A stretch of DNA of 64,000 nucleotides. It comes from Vibrio sp. DW001. GTDB taxonomy: Bacteria > Pseudomonadota > Gammaproteobacteria > Enterobacterales > Vibrionaceae. Made by a program: the position numbers and the translations under genes. Of the stretch, positions 18,202 to 28,105 are shown piece after piece. The notes beneath the pieces are model-generated. The model did not search any database. It worked only from the letters and a program-made list of their open reading frames with translations, and had not been told where the DNA came from. The number at the start of each line of letters is the position of its first letter. The first letter of the stretch is position 1. The DNA is taken from the NCBI RefSeq assembly GCF_029016285.1, contig NZ_CP091976.1, positions 434,001 through 498,000 of the forward strand, written 5' to 3'.

Positions 18202-18771
18202 TTACTTCTTTCGCAAGGTTGGTATTTTTAGACACGCTTCAGCTGATGCAATCAATATGCATAGCCTTTTAAATTGTGTTTCTTTTTTTTTCGCACTCAT
18301 CACCCACCAAATCGAATCTCTTTTATAGGATGGTGCTAAATGAGTAAAGAACAACCAAGCGGGTTCGTTTCGCCTGATCTGTTCTTCATACTCTTTGGCA
18401 AGTGGCACATTTCTCTGCTCGGAGGAATAACCTTCTGTATCGGTTCTGTTGTTAAAGATGTTGATTCCTTCTGGCTTCATCTTTCCAAGTTGCATTAATG
18501 TTTTTACCTTCTTTATGTTCACAGCACTCCATACGCTTTTTGCTTTGCGCGGAGTAAAGCGAATCTTATAGCTTTCTTTATCCATTGTTTTTCGTATGCC
18601 GTCAATCCACCCAAAACACAAAGCGGTGTCAACCGACGTAGACCACGTAAGGTTTGCGCGCCCGGAGCTCTTTTTGTAAAAACCGACCCAAAGTTCACTA
18701 ACTTCAGCATGATGCGTTTCTAACCAAACGTTAAATTCTTCTTGGTTTTTGAAAAAAATCAGATCCGCCAT
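18202..18771 (-). CDS. YdeI/OmpD-associated family protein
   Basis: A 189-residue protein of the YdeI-like family. Characteristic motifs are FNVWLETHHAEVSELWVGFYKK near the N-terminus, ALCFGWIDGIRKTMD, IRFTPRKAKSVWSAVN, and the C-terminal FTHLAPSYKRDSIWWVMSAKK with the usual paired tryptophans and the T-R-x-RR-like basic end. Members are linked to bacteriocin or cationic-peptide tolerance in some species, but the biochemical role is unknown. It has no operon partner. The ATG at 18771 follows AAGGAGAC, a good ribosome site. Confidence 0.85.
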   Translation of the reverse strand: MADLIFFKNQEEFNVWLETHHAEVSELWVGFYKKSSGRANLTWSTSVDTALCFGWIDGIRKTMDKESYKIRFTPRKAKSVWSAVNIKKVKTLMQLGKMKPEGINIFNNRTDTEGYSSEQRNVPLAKEYEEQIRRNEPAWLFFTHLAPSYKRDSIWWVMSAKKKETQFKRLCILIASAEACLKIPTLRKK

Positions 18772-18900
18772 CTTATTGTCTCCTTAATTAGCCACCAATA
18801 GTTAACCACTAATTTTTGCATCGGCGCGCGTTGTTTACAGTATGCCAATATACTTTCCATCCGTTTGGAGGCTCCGTTTCGCCTAGAGGCGCTCTTAGGG

Positions 18901-19845
18901 TTAGGTTGTTGCCTGATGTCCCAACCACTCTAAAATTGCTTGGTTTGTTTCTTCTGGCTTTTCTTGCTGGATCCAATGACCACAATCTAGATTGACGACG
19001 TCTACATTAGGTACAAACTCTATTAGTTTTTCAGACTTCGGGATCATATCCCGGTCGCCATAGATCATGAGCGTAGGTTGCTGGATAATTGGGTTCACTT
19101 CCGCCAGTAAGCGCCAGTTTCGATCAAGGTTTCTATACCAATTTATGCCGCCAGTGAACCCTGTTGATTCAAACGTTGATACGAAAACGGACAATTCGTT
19201 GTCGCTCATTATCGCCTCACCGAGTGGTGCTTCTGCTCTGGCGAGATTGATCATCGCCATGCCCTGCTCTGGCTCTCTCTGCGGCTCATTTTTCCTGTAC
19301 AGGTTGCGAAGGAACTGGAATGTATTCTCCTCCAATATGGCATCTGCGACGCCTGGACGTCGATTAAAGTGGACAAAATAGTAATCACTGCCAAGTATCT
19401 GTTCCATGAACTCGATCCAAGGGGTTTCTCCACGCTCTTGGTAAGGCAAGCTCAGATTTATCACTTTGTTAACACGGTTTGGATGCAATAAGGCCAGTCC
19501 CCAAACGACCATCGCCCCCCAATCATGACCAACAAAGGTGGCATCTTCGTATCCGTAATGATCGAGAAGTGCGATAAGATCACCCGACAAGTGTTCAATA
19601 TCATAGGCCGTTACCTTTGTCGGGTGAGATGAGTTGCCATAACCCCTCTGGTTTGGAACAATGACATGGTAGCCCGCTCTTGCGAGCGCGGGTATCTGAT
19701 ATCGCCAAGAAAAGGCATGTTCTGGCCAACCATGACAAAGCACAATGGGGCTTCCTACATTTTGCAGACCCGCTTCGAAGACTTCAAGTTTCACACCATT
19801 GACTGAAATAAGAGTGGGTTTAGGGAAATCGGTTGGATCAAACAT
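18901..19845 (-). CDS. Alpha/beta hydrolase, epoxide hydrolase subfamily
   Basis: A 314-residue protein. HGWPE (38-42) is the oxyanion-hole motif, VGHDWG holds the nucleophile Asp108, DRDMIPKSE is the acid-residue region and DCGHW contains the catalytic His. The nucleophile Asp (rather than Ser) and the GHDWG motif point to epoxide hydrolases or haloalkane-dehalogenase-like enzymes acting on lipid or xenobiotic epoxides. The gene is divergent from a WYL-domain regulator, whose operator lies in between, so it is probably induced by a substrate-related signal. Confidence 0.88.
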   Translation of the reverse strand: MFDPTDFPKPTLISVNGVKLEVFEAGLQNVGSPIVLCHGWPEHAFSWRYQIPALARAGYHVIVPNQRGYGNSSHPTKVTAYDIEHLSGDLIALLDHYGYEDATFVGHDWGAMVVWGLALLHPNRVNKVINLSLPYQERGETPWIEFMEQILGSDYYFVHFNRRPGVADAILEENTFQFLRNLYRKNEPQREPEQGMAMINLARAEAPLGEAIMSDNELSVFVSTFESTGFTGGINWYRNLDRNWRLLAEVNPIIQQPTLMIYGDRDMIPKSEKLIEFVPNVDVVNLDCGHWIQQEKPEETNQAILEWLGHQATT

Positions 19846-19985
19846 GACTTTCTCCTTTATCTATTTTAGATGTTCAAACAGCACCTCCTTTTTGGATGGC
19901 GCACGTTTCAGCGTCAGCGATTTACGGATGTACATGACACCTTCGTCATCTCCTTGCTGACGTGGACAGATAAAGTATATAAGGT

Positions 19986-20010
19986 AATGGTGACAAATAA
20001 TGGCACCATT
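19986..20010. promoter_or_regulatory. Operator of the WYL-domain regulator
   Basis: Inverted repeat with arms AATGGTGACA (19986-19995) and TGGCACCATT (20001-20010), 9 of 10 symmetric, 5-bp spacer. It ends 18 bp before the regulator ATG, in the gap shared with the divergent epoxide hydrolase. GGTGACA-type arms are typical of DeoR/YafY-like repressors. Confidence 0.7.
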
Positions 20011-20028
20011 GAATAGGAACCTTACGAA

Positions 20029-20748
20029 ATGAATATTCGCCTACGACAAAACACCATCGTGCGCATCCTTCGCCGCAACGGTACTTCGACGGTCGCCGAC
20101 CTAGCGGACGAGGTTGGTACATCTAGGCGTACAGTATTACGTGATATCTGCACACTGCGCGATGAGGGCTTTGTCATCCATTCTGAACCTGGACGCGGAG
20201 GGGGCTTACAACTTGATCCACGCTCTATTCAAACCACAATTCGACTCTCGGTCGCCGAGGTCTTTGCACTTCTCATCAGCGTTGCATCGATGTATGCAAC
20301 TGGAGGTATTCCGTTTTCGGGGCTCGCCGATGTAGGGCTTGCCAAAATAGAAAGCGCATTACCATCAGACAAATTAGGCGACCTGCGCCGTCTACTGGAT
20401 TGCTTGTATGTCGCGAAACTTGCACCGCAAGTGGACATAACCGACATGGGAGAAATGGACCCCGCGCTACTGCCTGCTTTCGAGACAGCTTTTCTACAAC
20501 GACTGTATTTACGCTTTCAATACCGTGACGCAAAAGGAGCAGTAACCAACCGCTATGTTGAGCCGCAAGCTATGTTGATCTTGCCACCACTTTGGTATTT
20601 GGTCGCCTGGGATCCTGCATGTAGTGATTTCCGCCACTTTCGAATGGATCGAATCAGTACACCTGAATTCGTCGAAGGGGTCACATTTTTACGACGACAT
20701 GTGCCGTTCGAAGATCACGTATCTCCAATTCGCAATCTCGCTCGCTAA
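20029..20748 (+). CDS. YafY-like HTH/WYL-domain transcriptional regulator
   Basis: A 239-residue regulator. Residues 1-60 form an HTH_11-type winged helix (RQNTIVRILRRNGTSTVADLADEVGTSRRTVLRDI) and the C-terminal half is a WYL-like ligand domain with LRFQYRDAKGAVTNRYVEP and PPLWYLVAWDPACSDFRHFRMDRI. WYL proteins bind nucleotides, DNA ends or small ligands. It faces the epoxide hydrolase gene with a palindromic operator in between, and presumably represses both. The coding sequence is richer in CG than the surrounding genes, which hints at transfer together with the hydrolase. Confidence 0.88.
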   Translation: MNIRLRQNTIVRILRRNGTSTVADLADEVGTSRRTVLRDICTLRDEGFVIHSEPGRGGGLQLDPRSIQTTIRLSVAEVFALLISVASMYATGGIPFSGLADVGLAKIESALPSDKLGDLRRLLDCLYVAKLAPQVDITDMGEMDPALLPAFETAFLQRLYLRFQYRDAKGAVTNRYVEPQAMLILPPLWYLVAWDPACSDFRHFRMDRISTPEFVEGVTFLRRHVPFEDHVSPIRNLAR

Positions 20749-21046
20749 CTTTCACAAACTTTATTCATTCGTTTGTTCAGGTCGGTCGAGTTGAGACAGT
20801 GATGATACAGGCAATAAGGAAAGAGACTTTAGGCAAGCTTCTCATCATTAAAGACGTCGAAATACGCAATGAAAAGACATCTACAGAAGATCAACTTAAA
20901 CAAGTGAATCATGGGAAAAAGGATTCAAAGCATAAGAGTGAATGCTTCGTGTAAAAGTCACGCCGAATTAAACGAAGCAGTAACATTGGATGAAGGGGAT
21001 ATTGTAGACTTGGGTCTGCAATATCCGCAACTAGGCGCTTCAAAGA
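20749..21046. other. Intergenic stretch with a hairpin downstream of ppsA
   Basis: It contains an unsupported 50-codon plus-strand frame at 20802-20954 (MIQAIRKETLGKLLIIKD...) without a recognised family. A strong hairpin with arms GATATTGTAGAC (20998-21009) and GTCTGCAATATC (21014-21025), loop TTGG, lies 22 nt past the ppsA stop. It has no T-run on the minus strand, so it may be a Rho-linked or 3'-protective structure rather than a classic terminator. Confidence 0.4.
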
Positions 21047-23419
21047 TTACTTTTCTAACTGTTTACCTAAAGTTAACCATGTATCAACTACGGTATCAGG
21101 GTTAAGAGATATAGAACTAATACCTTCATCAATTAACCACTTAGCAAAGTCTTGATGATCTGACGGGCCCTGCCCGCATATACCCACATATTTACCCGCT
21201 CGATTTGCTGCATCGATAGCCATTTTCAACATTGCTTTTACGGCCGCGTTTCTTTCATCAAAGATATGTGCCACATCGCCAGAGTCTCTATCCAGTCCAA
21301 GAGTCAATTGAGTCATATCATTAGATCCAATTGAAAAACCATCAAAGTATTGAAGAAAATCATCAGCCAACACAGCATTAGATGGCAGCTCACACATCAT
21401 AATTACTTTTAGCCCTTTTTCACCTCTTCGAAGGTCAAATTTTACTAAAAGATCAATCACTGAGGATGCTTCGCTTAGTGTTCGGACGAACGGGATCATT
21501 ATCTCCACATTCTTAAGACCCATATTGTTTCGAACTCGTTTAATAGCTCTGGTCTCCAATTCGAAACAGTCTTCAAAATCCGATGATACGTATCGTGATG
21601 CCCCTCTAAAACCAAGCATAGGGTTCTCTTCATGTGGTTCATACTCCTTTCCTCCAATAAGATTGCTATATTCATTAGATTTAAAGTCAGACATCCGAAC
21701 AATCACCCGCTTAGGCCAAAATGCGGCCGCTATCGTAGATATACCTTCTGACAACTTCGCGACATAAAACTCAATTGGGTCAGCATAACCACGTATCAGT
21801 TGATCAATTTCTTTTTGTGTCTCTAGTGACTGTTTATTGTAATTAATCAAAGCTTTAGGATGAATTCCAATCATCTTGTTGATGATAAATTCTACACGAG
21901 CCAAGCCAACACCTTCATTTGGCATACAAGCAAAACCAAATGCTCTATCTGGATTACCAACGTTCATCATCACCTTTGCTGGCAATTGCGGTAACTCATC
22001 AACCTCTGAACGTCGAACGTCAAAATCCAACTCTCCCTGATAAACAAACCCGGTCTCCCCTTCCGCACAAGAAACCGTCACTAGCTGTTGGTCATTTAAT
22101 TGTGAAGTGGCATCATGGCAACCGACGATAGCTGGGATCCCAAGCTCACGGGCAATAATAGCGGCATGACAAGTTCGACCACCTCGGTTGGTTACAATAG
22201 CAGACGCTTTTTTCATCACAGGTTCCCAATCGGGATCTGTCATATCCGTTACTAAGACATCGCCTTGCTGAACATATTCCATTTCACTCAAATCTTTCAC
22301 AAGGCGAACAGGACCAAAACCGATCTTCTGACCAATAGACCGCCCCTCAACAAGAATATCGGCTTTGCTATTGAGTTGGAACCTTTCAATAACTTTAGTA
22401 TCGTTTCTTGAGCAAACTGTTTCTGGTCTAGCTTGAACAATAAATAGTTCATCGGTCAAGCCATCCTTAGCCCACTCAATATCCATTGGGCAGCCATAGT
22501 GTTCTTCGATGATCATTGCCTGATGAGCTAATAGAACGATCTCTTGTTCAGTAATTGAGAACGTTTCTTGCTCGGCAATACTAGTACTGCCGATCTCAAC
22601 CTGCTTCCCTAATTGTCGACTGTCTCCATAGGTCATTTTTGTTAACTTAGAACCCATGGTCTTCTTCAAAATTGGATGAAACCCCATACCCAGAATAGGT
22701 TTGTGAACATAAAATTCATCTGGATTCACTGCTCCCTGAACAACCATTTCACCCAATCCCCATGAGGAGGTAATAAATACGACCTGATCAAATCCGGACT
22801 CGGTATCCAAGGTAAACAGGACGCCTGATGCGCCTTTATCAGAGCGAACCATCCTCTGAATACCCGCAGACAACGCGACACCTCTATGGTCAAATCCCTG
22901 ATGAACACGGTACGAAATGGCTCTATCGTTAAACAATGAAGCAAATACATGCTTAGTCGCTTCAATGACAGAATCTATCCCACAGATATTCAAAAACGTC
23001 TCTTGTTGTCCAGCAAAAGAAGCATCTGGCAGATCCTCTGCCGTCGCTGACGAACGCACGGCAACAGACATACTATTATCACCATCGATAAGCTCAGCAT
23101 AACAATGGCGAATATCTTGCTCTAACGATGGAGGTAGCGGAGCTTGTAACACCCAATTTCTGATCTTTTCACCAGCTTCTCTTAAGGCTACAACGTCTTC
23201 CACATCAAGCAGGTCTAAAATTGAATGAATACGTTCATCCAGTCCGTCAAAATCCAAAAACTGATTAAAGGCATACGATGTTGTAGCAAATCCGTTGGGG
23301 ACGGACACACCTACTTGAGCTAAATTCGATACCATTTCACCGAGTGACGCATTTTTTCCACCAACTTTATCCACATCATTCATTGATAAAGTATTGAACC
23401 AAAGTACGTTCTGTTTCAC
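21047..23419 (-). CDS. ppsA: Phosphoenolpyruvate synthase
   Basis: A 790-residue enzyme converting pyruvate, ATP and water to PEP, AMP and phosphate for gluconeogenesis. The start is GTG at 23419 ([17 protein letters not shown]), preceded by a perfect AGGAGA six bases upstream; longer in-frame extensions to 23554 are unlikely. The N-terminal ATP-grasp domain includes [12 protein letters not shown], the swivelling phosphohistidine domain has [20 protein letters not shown], and the C-terminal PEP/pyruvate barrel has [20 protein letters not shown] and GICGQGPSD with the catalytic Cys. The gene is divergent from its regulator ppsR, as in other gammaproteobacteria. Confidence 0.95.
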   Translation of the reverse strand: MKQNVLWFNTLSMNDVDKVGGKNASLGEMVSNLAQVGVSVPNGFATTSYAFNQFLDFDGLDERIHSILDLLDVEDVVALREAGEKIRNWVLQAPLPPSLEQDIRHCYAELIDGDNSMSVAVRSSATAEDLPDASFAGQQETFLNICGIDSVIEATKHVFASLFNDRAISYRVHQGFDHRGVALSAGIQRMVRSDKGASGVLFTLDTESGFDQVVFITSSWGLGEMVVQGAVNPDEFYVHKPILGMGFHPILKKTMGSKLTKMTYGDSRQLGKQVEIGSTSIAEQETFSITEQEIVLLAHQAMIIEEHYGCPMDIEWAKDGLTDELFIVQARPETVCSRNDTKVIERFQLNSKADILVEGRSIGQKIGFGPVRLVKDLSEMEYVQQGDVLVTDMTDPDWEPVMKKASAIVTNRGGRTCHAAIIARELGIPAIVGCHDATSQLNDQQLVTVSCAEGETGFVYQGELDFDVRRSEVDELPQLPAKVMMNVGNPDRAFGFACMPNEGVGLARVEFIINKMIGIHPKALINYNKQSLETQKEIDQLIRGYADPIEFYVAKLSEGISTIAAAFWPKRVIVRMSDFKSNEYSNLIGGKEYEPHEENPMLGFRGASRYVSSDFEDCFELETRAIKRVRNNMGLKNVEIMIPFVRTLSEASSVIDLLVKFDLRRGEKGLKVIMMCELPSNAVLADDFLQYFDGFSIGSNDMTQLTLGLDRDSGDVAHIFDERNAAVKAMLKMAIDAANRAGKYVGICGQGPSDHQDFAKWLIDEGISSISLNPDTVVDTWLTLGKQLEK

Positions 23420-23586
23420 GTTGTTTCTCCTGAGCTGTGTCGCTAATCTTGTAGGGGGAAAGCAATTATTTCCGTCGTCATCTTGTTGCAAATATCCAAT
23501 ATCGAACAGAAAACTGATTTGCATGGTGTTAGTATCAGTATTATTCTTATACAAATATAAAATATTTTTGAATTATTCAACTTATT

Positions 23587-24420
23587 ATGCAAAATTTAAA
23601 CGAAAGACGTGATGTGTTTTATATTTCTGATGGAACCGCTATCACATGTGAAACTTTAGGCCACGCTGTATTGGGTCAATTTCCTTTTATTGTCTCCGAG
23701 CAAACGATACCGTTTGTCGAAAATAGCATTAAAGCTCAGGAAGCCGTTCAGCGTATAAATCAGGTGAGCAAAATAGCGGAAAACAAACCTGTTGTTTTTT
23801 TATCAACGGTCGTTCCCGACGTGAAGTCGGTCATCATGACCGCTGATGCCCATATTTATGATATTTTAGGTACGTTGGTTGAGCCAATTCAGAAAGATTT
23901 ACAACTAGAAGCTAAACCTAAGTTGCAGCGCTCCCGAAGCGTAAATAAGGATGAGAAAGCGTACTTCGACAGAATTTCGGCAGTAGAATACACGCTAAAC
24001 CACGACGACGGTCTTTCAGTTAAAGACATTGACCAAGCAGACCTCATCCTGTTAGGCGTTTCGAGGAGTGGAAAAACACCGACAAGTTTATACATGGCAT
24101 TGCAGTTTGGCGTTAGAGTAATCAATTATCCATTTATTAGCGAAGACATGCAGCAACTCAAATTATTACCATTATTTGAAATGCATCGACATAAACTATT
24201 TGGCTTAACCATAGACAGTGAACGACTTTCAGAGATAAGACATCAACGATTAGCAAATAGTACCTACGCAAGTGCACAACAATGTAGTAATGAACTAAAG
24301 TCTGTTGAGCTGCTCTTTAGAAAAGAAGCCATCCCTTACCTCAATACTTCATCACTGTCGGTAGAAGAGATTTCAGCAAAAATATTGCAGTTAACTGGAT
24401 TAAAACGAAACTTGTTCTAA
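23587..24420 (+). CDS. ppsR: PEP synthase regulatory protein (kinase/pyrophosphorylase)
   Basis: A 277-residue DUF299-family protein that inactivates PEP synthase by ADP-dependent phosphorylation and reactivates it by phosphate-dependent dephosphorylation. Signatures are [19 protein letters not shown] at the N-terminus and the P-loop [15 protein letters not shown] at about 156-170, followed by GVRVINYPF. It lies head to head with ppsA, which strengthens the call. No strong ribosome site precedes ATG 23587, so a nearby alternative start is possible. Confidence 0.93.
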   Translation: MQNLNERRDVFYISDGTAITCETLGHAVLGQFPFIVSEQTIPFVENSIKAQEAVQRINQVSKIAENKPVVFLSTVVPDVKSVIMTADAHIYDILGTLVEPIQKDLQLEAKPKLQRSRSVNKDEKAYFDRISAVEYTLNHDDGLSVKDIDQADLILLGVSRSGKTPTSLYMALQFGVRVINYPFISEDMQQLKLLPLFEMHRHKLFGLTIDSERLSEIRHQRLANSTYASAQQCSNELKSVELLFRKEAIPYLNTSSLSVEEISAKILQLTGLKRNLF

Positions 24421-24628
24421 TTGACTATCAGAGTGGCTTTAATCGTTCTCTGGCTTCATCCAGCATATCGATGCCACTGACAATTATATAATTCATAAAA
24501 ACCAATTAATGTTTTTGAGATACTATTTAGTCTGACAGCTCTCTCCGCTTTTCAACGACATGACTGGTATCTTGAGAGCCGGGTCTATTTATCTTTCATG
24601 GCTCAGCATTAACACAAGTGAGTTAGGT

Positions 24629-25222
24629 ATGACCCAGATAGATCAACATCAGCACGTAGAAAACCAGCAAGCAATCAACAGCGACGACGGAAAAGAAGCC
24701 ATGACGGCTATCGCTTTATATGAAAACCACCTAAAAGACGGCTGTCAGCAACTTCTGACCTTGAACCAAATTCTGTTAAAGGCTGAACGTGGGCAAAGGC
24801 GCAGGCAAACCCTCAATCGACTGAGCTGGATTTGTGGCCTGTCCGTTCTTGTCATTATAATCAGTTATCTCACCGTGGGCGTAAACCTGATAACAGCAAT
24901 CGGCCTTCTCGTTGCCTACTTTTCAGGTCTGATCCTGCACGATAAGCTATCACCCGCGATGATTGTCCCTGAAGAGACGAATCAGTTGTACACGCTTAAC
25001 AATCAACTCAGGGAAGAAATCAGCTCAGCGGAAGAAAATACCAATGGCTTACTCTTCCGCCTGCTTAGACAGACCAACTTGTTGGAAACGGCTAGAAGTA
25101 GAGGGTTATTACTGGAAGATAATAAGGTCGATCTTTATCAGCTCGAGGCTAACGGGTTATACCAGTATCTGGACGCCATAAACCTACTTATGGAACACAA
25201 AGACCGACTGAAAGGACTGTAA
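24629..25222 (+). CDS. Uncharacterised membrane protein with two TM helices
   Basis: A 197-residue protein from ATG 24629 (MTQIDQHQH); an in-frame start at 24560 would add 23 residues without a good ribosome site. A hydrophilic N-terminal part of about 80 residues with a basic GQRRRQTLNR is followed by a hairpin of two helices (WICGLSVLVIIISYLTVGV, ITAIGLLVAYFSGLIL) and a C-terminal polar, probably coiled-coil tail (TNQLYTLNNQLREEISSAEE). I know no family or function. It follows ppsR on the same strand after about 200 bp. Confidence 0.55.
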   Translation: MTQIDQHQHVENQQAINSDDGKEAMTAIALYENHLKDGCQQLLTLNQILLKAERGQRRRQTLNRLSWICGLSVLVIIISYLTVGVNLITAIGLLVAYFSGLILHDKLSPAMIVPEETNQLYTLNNQLREEISSAEENTNGLLFRLLRQTNLLETARSRGLLLEDNKVDLYQLEANGLYQYLDAINLLMEHKDRLKGL

Positions 25223-25272
25223 AAAACCGAGGTAATTTTGACACTTGTTATGTAACGCCTTAAGAGTGTACG

Positions 25273-25527
25273 TTAAGCCGCTCGCATAACTCCCATAACA
25301 TATTGATGACTCTGCCAGTTTTCATGACTAGCATAAAATATCTTAGGCAACATACACATAGAATCTAGTTGCATCCAATCATTGCCTGTTAATGAGGTTT
25401 CTTCATACAACTCTCGTTTTGCAGCATCAAGCGAAGATTCACTGTCTTCATCCATACGCTCGACAGAGTAATAGTGCAGAGAGCTCACCAATACTGATAA
25501 GACATCTATACTGATCATTCTCGGCAA
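25273..25527 (-). pseudogene. Degenerate NUDIX hydrolase fragment
   Basis: An 84-residue frame whose middle is a recognisable Nudix box: SESSLDAAKRELYEETSL keeps RELxEE but has Arg where the first Gly belongs and Ser instead of the last Gly. The following DWMQLDSMCMLPKIFYASHENWQ resembles NUDIX proteins of marine bacteria. The N-terminal beta-strands are replaced by unrelated sequence and the C-terminus is short. Probably a decayed hydrolase; a divergent small gene is less likely. Confidence 0.5.
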
Positions 25528-25611
25528 GTGTCTATTGATAAAATATCCACGATGTTAAATATTATTCAAAAGACACTGATTATCGTGGTACTTGCTCAAT
25601 ACAAATAACAG

Positions 25612-26247
25612 TTAGTATTGATGTGCAGGTAAATCTCTTTTTTCATAAGCATCTGCAAATGAATGGTTTTTATCACGATGCTTAGCTTCATCCATACGGA
25701 TCCTCAAAATGACATCGTATAACGTTGCGTCTGCTGAAAGCTGGTAATAGTCGATAGCGATTTGGGGGGCTGTAACGTTTTCAACCTCTCCGTCATCAAT
25801 TTTACCAAGATACTCTGTATAGCTTTTACAAGCTTCTTCTTCAAAATAACCGACGACTCTATGAGCAATTTTTGAGGACAATAGGTAAATTACAGTGTAA
25901 ACCAATATAAATACACCTTGGCCAATAAGAACCAGAGCTCTTTCAATCCAGCTCGGTTTAGCAACATCCAAAAATATCATTAAGTGCATTCTTTCATTTT
26001 CTGCTTCATCCAATAATTCTCGGATCCAACCTTCATCGTCTTTCATGCGCCTTAACGCTTTCATATGGTTGAACATACCAGCGACCATGCCTGGAACAGC
26101 AGCGATGGTTTCTAAAATGACAGCACGCTTGGCATACTTGCTTCCATAGAAAATGTTGAGCGTAAACTTCAGGATCTGAGTGATTTTATAGGCCACTTTC
26201 TCAGATATTTTAGTGGCTGGTTTATGACTTAATTCAAAATGTGACAT
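25612..26247 (-). CDS. aox: Alternative oxidase
   Basis: A 211-residue, cyanide-resistant, diiron ubiquinol oxidase of the inner membrane that passes electrons from quinol to oxygen without pumping protons. The diiron ligands are visible: LET (Glu46), NERMH (Glu85, His88), FEEEA (within 136-138) and RMDEAKH (Glu187, His190). Two hydrophobic stretches around 55-65 and 100-125 form the membrane-facing surface. Marine Vibrio AOX genes are known to be induced by nitric oxide through NsrR; here only a weak NsrR-like half-site is seen upstream. It is a single gene. Confidence 0.94.
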   Translation of the reverse strand: MSHFELSHKPATKISEKVAYKITQILKFTLNIFYGSKYAKRAVILETIAAVPGMVAGMFNHMKALRRMKDDEGWIRELLDEAENERMHLMIFLDVAKPSWIERALVLIGQGVFILVYTVIYLLSSKIAHRVVGYFEEEACKSYTEYLGKIDDGEVENVTAPQIAIDYYQLSADATLYDVILRIRMDEAKHRDKNHSFADAYEKRDLPAHQY

Positions 26248-26955
26248 GGGAAACGCCTCTTATTCTCAATAACAACTTCAAGATACAGTTTTTTTGAAAA
26301 ATAAACTCAATTATTTTTTAATTTATCAAATTTATTTGTAAATAAGTGTGTTTCAAAGGCAGTGTAAAATGCGTTGAACTGCGATTTTTTGTATTAAAGT
26401 GTCATTAGAAGGGGAATTGTCGGTCTAATTATCGAGCGGCTTTGTCGCAATCAGGATATCAGTCAATTGTTACACTGGCTATGATTTAGGCGGCTTTCTA
26501 CAAGGTTTGTAATTTATCAACTCTCAGTACTGTTGTGTTCATATTCTGTCTTCGCTATATACTGCGAGTCGCTTGGTAATCACATAAAGTCTGATCATTT
26601 TCAAACTCATTTTTGGACATAAACGTTTCAGAATCTTCGGACGATATCTACCTTTCGGATAACTCTTCATATCCCAAAAAATTAGTCGGCACATCTATCT
26701 CAGATGTCGATGGTGCAATCTTTTGGACATTTTAAGTACCATGGATAAGAAACTATTGATATGTCTCATGCAACATGTATTGTCTTATTTCAAACTCTAA
26801 TCTGTTCTGCTCTAATGGAACCGTACACTGAATTGAGAGACAATAATTGTCAGAATGATGAGGTGAATGATGACTCAGAAAACACTACTTTTTTTGACAT
26901 ACCAATGAATTTCAATCAAAACTAAATTCGTTCCGCTAAATGTTTAGGACTCACT
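26248..26955. other. 708-bp intergenic region between aox and the Rieske gene
   Basis: No gene is supported. AAGATACAGTT at about 26269-26279, read on the plus strand, resembles an NsrR half-site. Short plus-strand frames such as one beginning MEPYTELRDNNC at about 26815 lack ribosome sites. The rest is AT-rich and unremarkable, and presumably holds the promoters of both divergent genes. Confidence 0.35.
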
Positions 26956-27540
26956 ATGAAAAATAAAGGATTTTCTAGACGAAGCTTTATTGTAGGTACA
27001 CTTGGTTTTTTAGGCGGAGTAGCCGCTACCACGTCACTGTCAAGATCGCTTCAGAAAGTTACAGCATTTTGGCTAAAAGTACTTAACGAGCCGTCCACTC
27101 TTACCAATGTTGAAGTGGATGTAAGTCAATTAGCTTACGGCGAATCTATGGCTACAACATGGAAAAACAGAACTATTTACATAGTAAGAAGAGACCAACA
27201 GGTAATCGACCTTATAGACACTAACCCTGAACATTTTTACGATTATGATTCTGAGAATTATCCTCTCGCAGAAGGATTAACTATAGACCCCACTCTACGC
27301 TCAATAAATCGCGAGTATCTCGTAGTTGACGGGCACTGCACTCATTTAGGCTGCTCTTTAACCCCTGTCAGGATTGAAGAAAACCCTGAGCTACCAAATG
27401 GTGGTTTTATTTGTGGGTGTCATAAGGGAAAGTTCGATTTAACAGGGCGAGTTCATCGAAACACACCTCCACCGATGAACTTGGTAGTGCCTCCACACCA
27501 TTTTAAGGACGACAAGGTCATCGTAATAGGTAAAGTATAA
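26956..27540 (+). CDS. Orphan Rieske [2Fe-2S] protein (PetA-like)
   Basis: A 194-residue exported iron-sulfur protein. The N-terminus has a Tat motif SRRSFI (7-12) and one membrane helix (GTLGFLGGVAATTSL). The Rieske cluster boxes are CTHLGC (Cys128, His130, Cys133) and CGCH (Cys153, Cys155, His156), so all ligands and the disulfide pair are kept. It resembles the bc1-complex subunit, but no cytochrome b or c1 gene is nearby. The second box reads C-G-C-H-K-G-K-F: the Ser and Tyr that normally hydrogen-bond the cluster are Gly and Phe. It may serve a different quinol or electron-transfer partner. Confidence 0.85.
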   Translation: MKNKGFSRRSFIVGTLGFLGGVAATTSLSRSLQKVTAFWLKVLNEPSTLTNVEVDVSQLAYGESMATTWKNRTIYIVRRDQQVIDLIDTNPEHFYDYDSENYPLAEGLTIDPTLRSINREYLVVDGHCTHLGCSLTPVRIEENPELPNGGFICGCHKGKFDLTGRVHRNTPPPMNLVVPPHHFKDDKVIVIGKV

Positions 27541-27613
27541 CAAAAGCTTGTCAGCGGCTTTTCTAAACTAGCATTTAACGGGTTGTGTTAGGTACCGCAA
27601 AATTTATAACCTA

Positions 27614-28081
27614 TTATTCATCCACTACAATTTCATTAAACTCGGCTCTAAGTCTAATCGAGTCAATCAGTTCTTTAGGATAAAGTTTATGTGGAAATGG
27701 GCTAGTTTCAATTGTAGTTAGTTGTGAGCGTCCATCGATAATCCATAATAAAGTATTCCCAGATTCGAGCGCACAGAGGATTATACCGTTGTCGAGTTCA
27801 TCACAATGTTTCAATTGCATCTCTAATTCACTCTCGTCATAGCTTACATTTTCTAGTGTATAATATTGATTATTATTGTTTTTAATTCTAACAATAATTA
27901 ATTTTCCATCTGTTTTACCAAATAATAGTTGGTAACCTTCAGGCAGCTTAACACCATTAGGGAAACTATTTGAACTTCTAATAACCTTATATATATGGGC
28001 TAAATTCTCATAATATATAGTACTTGTACTGATAGTTAGAACAAAGAACAACACAACAACTATGCGTTTTTTAATTTTCAT
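27614..28081 (-). CDS. Uncharacterised membrane-anchored protein
   Basis: A 155-residue protein from the ATG at 28081 (MKIKKRIVVVLFFVLT); eight more codons upstream are in frame but lack a typical signal start. It has one N-terminal membrane helix and then an extracytoplasmic beta-rich domain (KLPEGYQLLFGKTDGKLIIVRIK, GNTLLWIIDGRSQLTTIE) with two cysteines (CDELDNGIILC) that could form a disulfide. I do not recognise the family. Base composition is noticeably AT-rich. It is convergent with the Rieske gene. Confidence 0.55.
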   Translation of the reverse strand: MKIKKRIVVVLFFVLTISTSTIYYENLAHIYKVIRSSNSFPNGVKLPEGYQLLFGKTDGKLIIVRIKNNNNQYYTLENVSYDESELEMQLKHCDELDNGIILCALESGNTLLWIIDGRSQLTTIETSPFPHKLYPKELIDSIRLRAEFNEIVVDE

Positions 28082-28105
28082 CACAAACCATACCGTTACA
28101 TCCAA

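Noticed and set aside
18119..18328. 69-codon plus-strand frame upstream of and overlapping the YdeI-like gene
   Set aside because: It overlaps the conserved minus-strand gene, has no family and no ribosome site; a chance frame.
25240..25300. AACGCCTTAAGAG-like sequence resembling the start of a Vibrio superintegron attC repeat
   Set aside because: Only about a dozen bases resemble the repeat, the matching GCGTTA end is absent and no second copy was seen in the window.
26815..26925. 36-codon frame beginning MEPYTELRDNNC
   Set aside because: No ribosome site, no recognisable features and AT-rich intergenic context.
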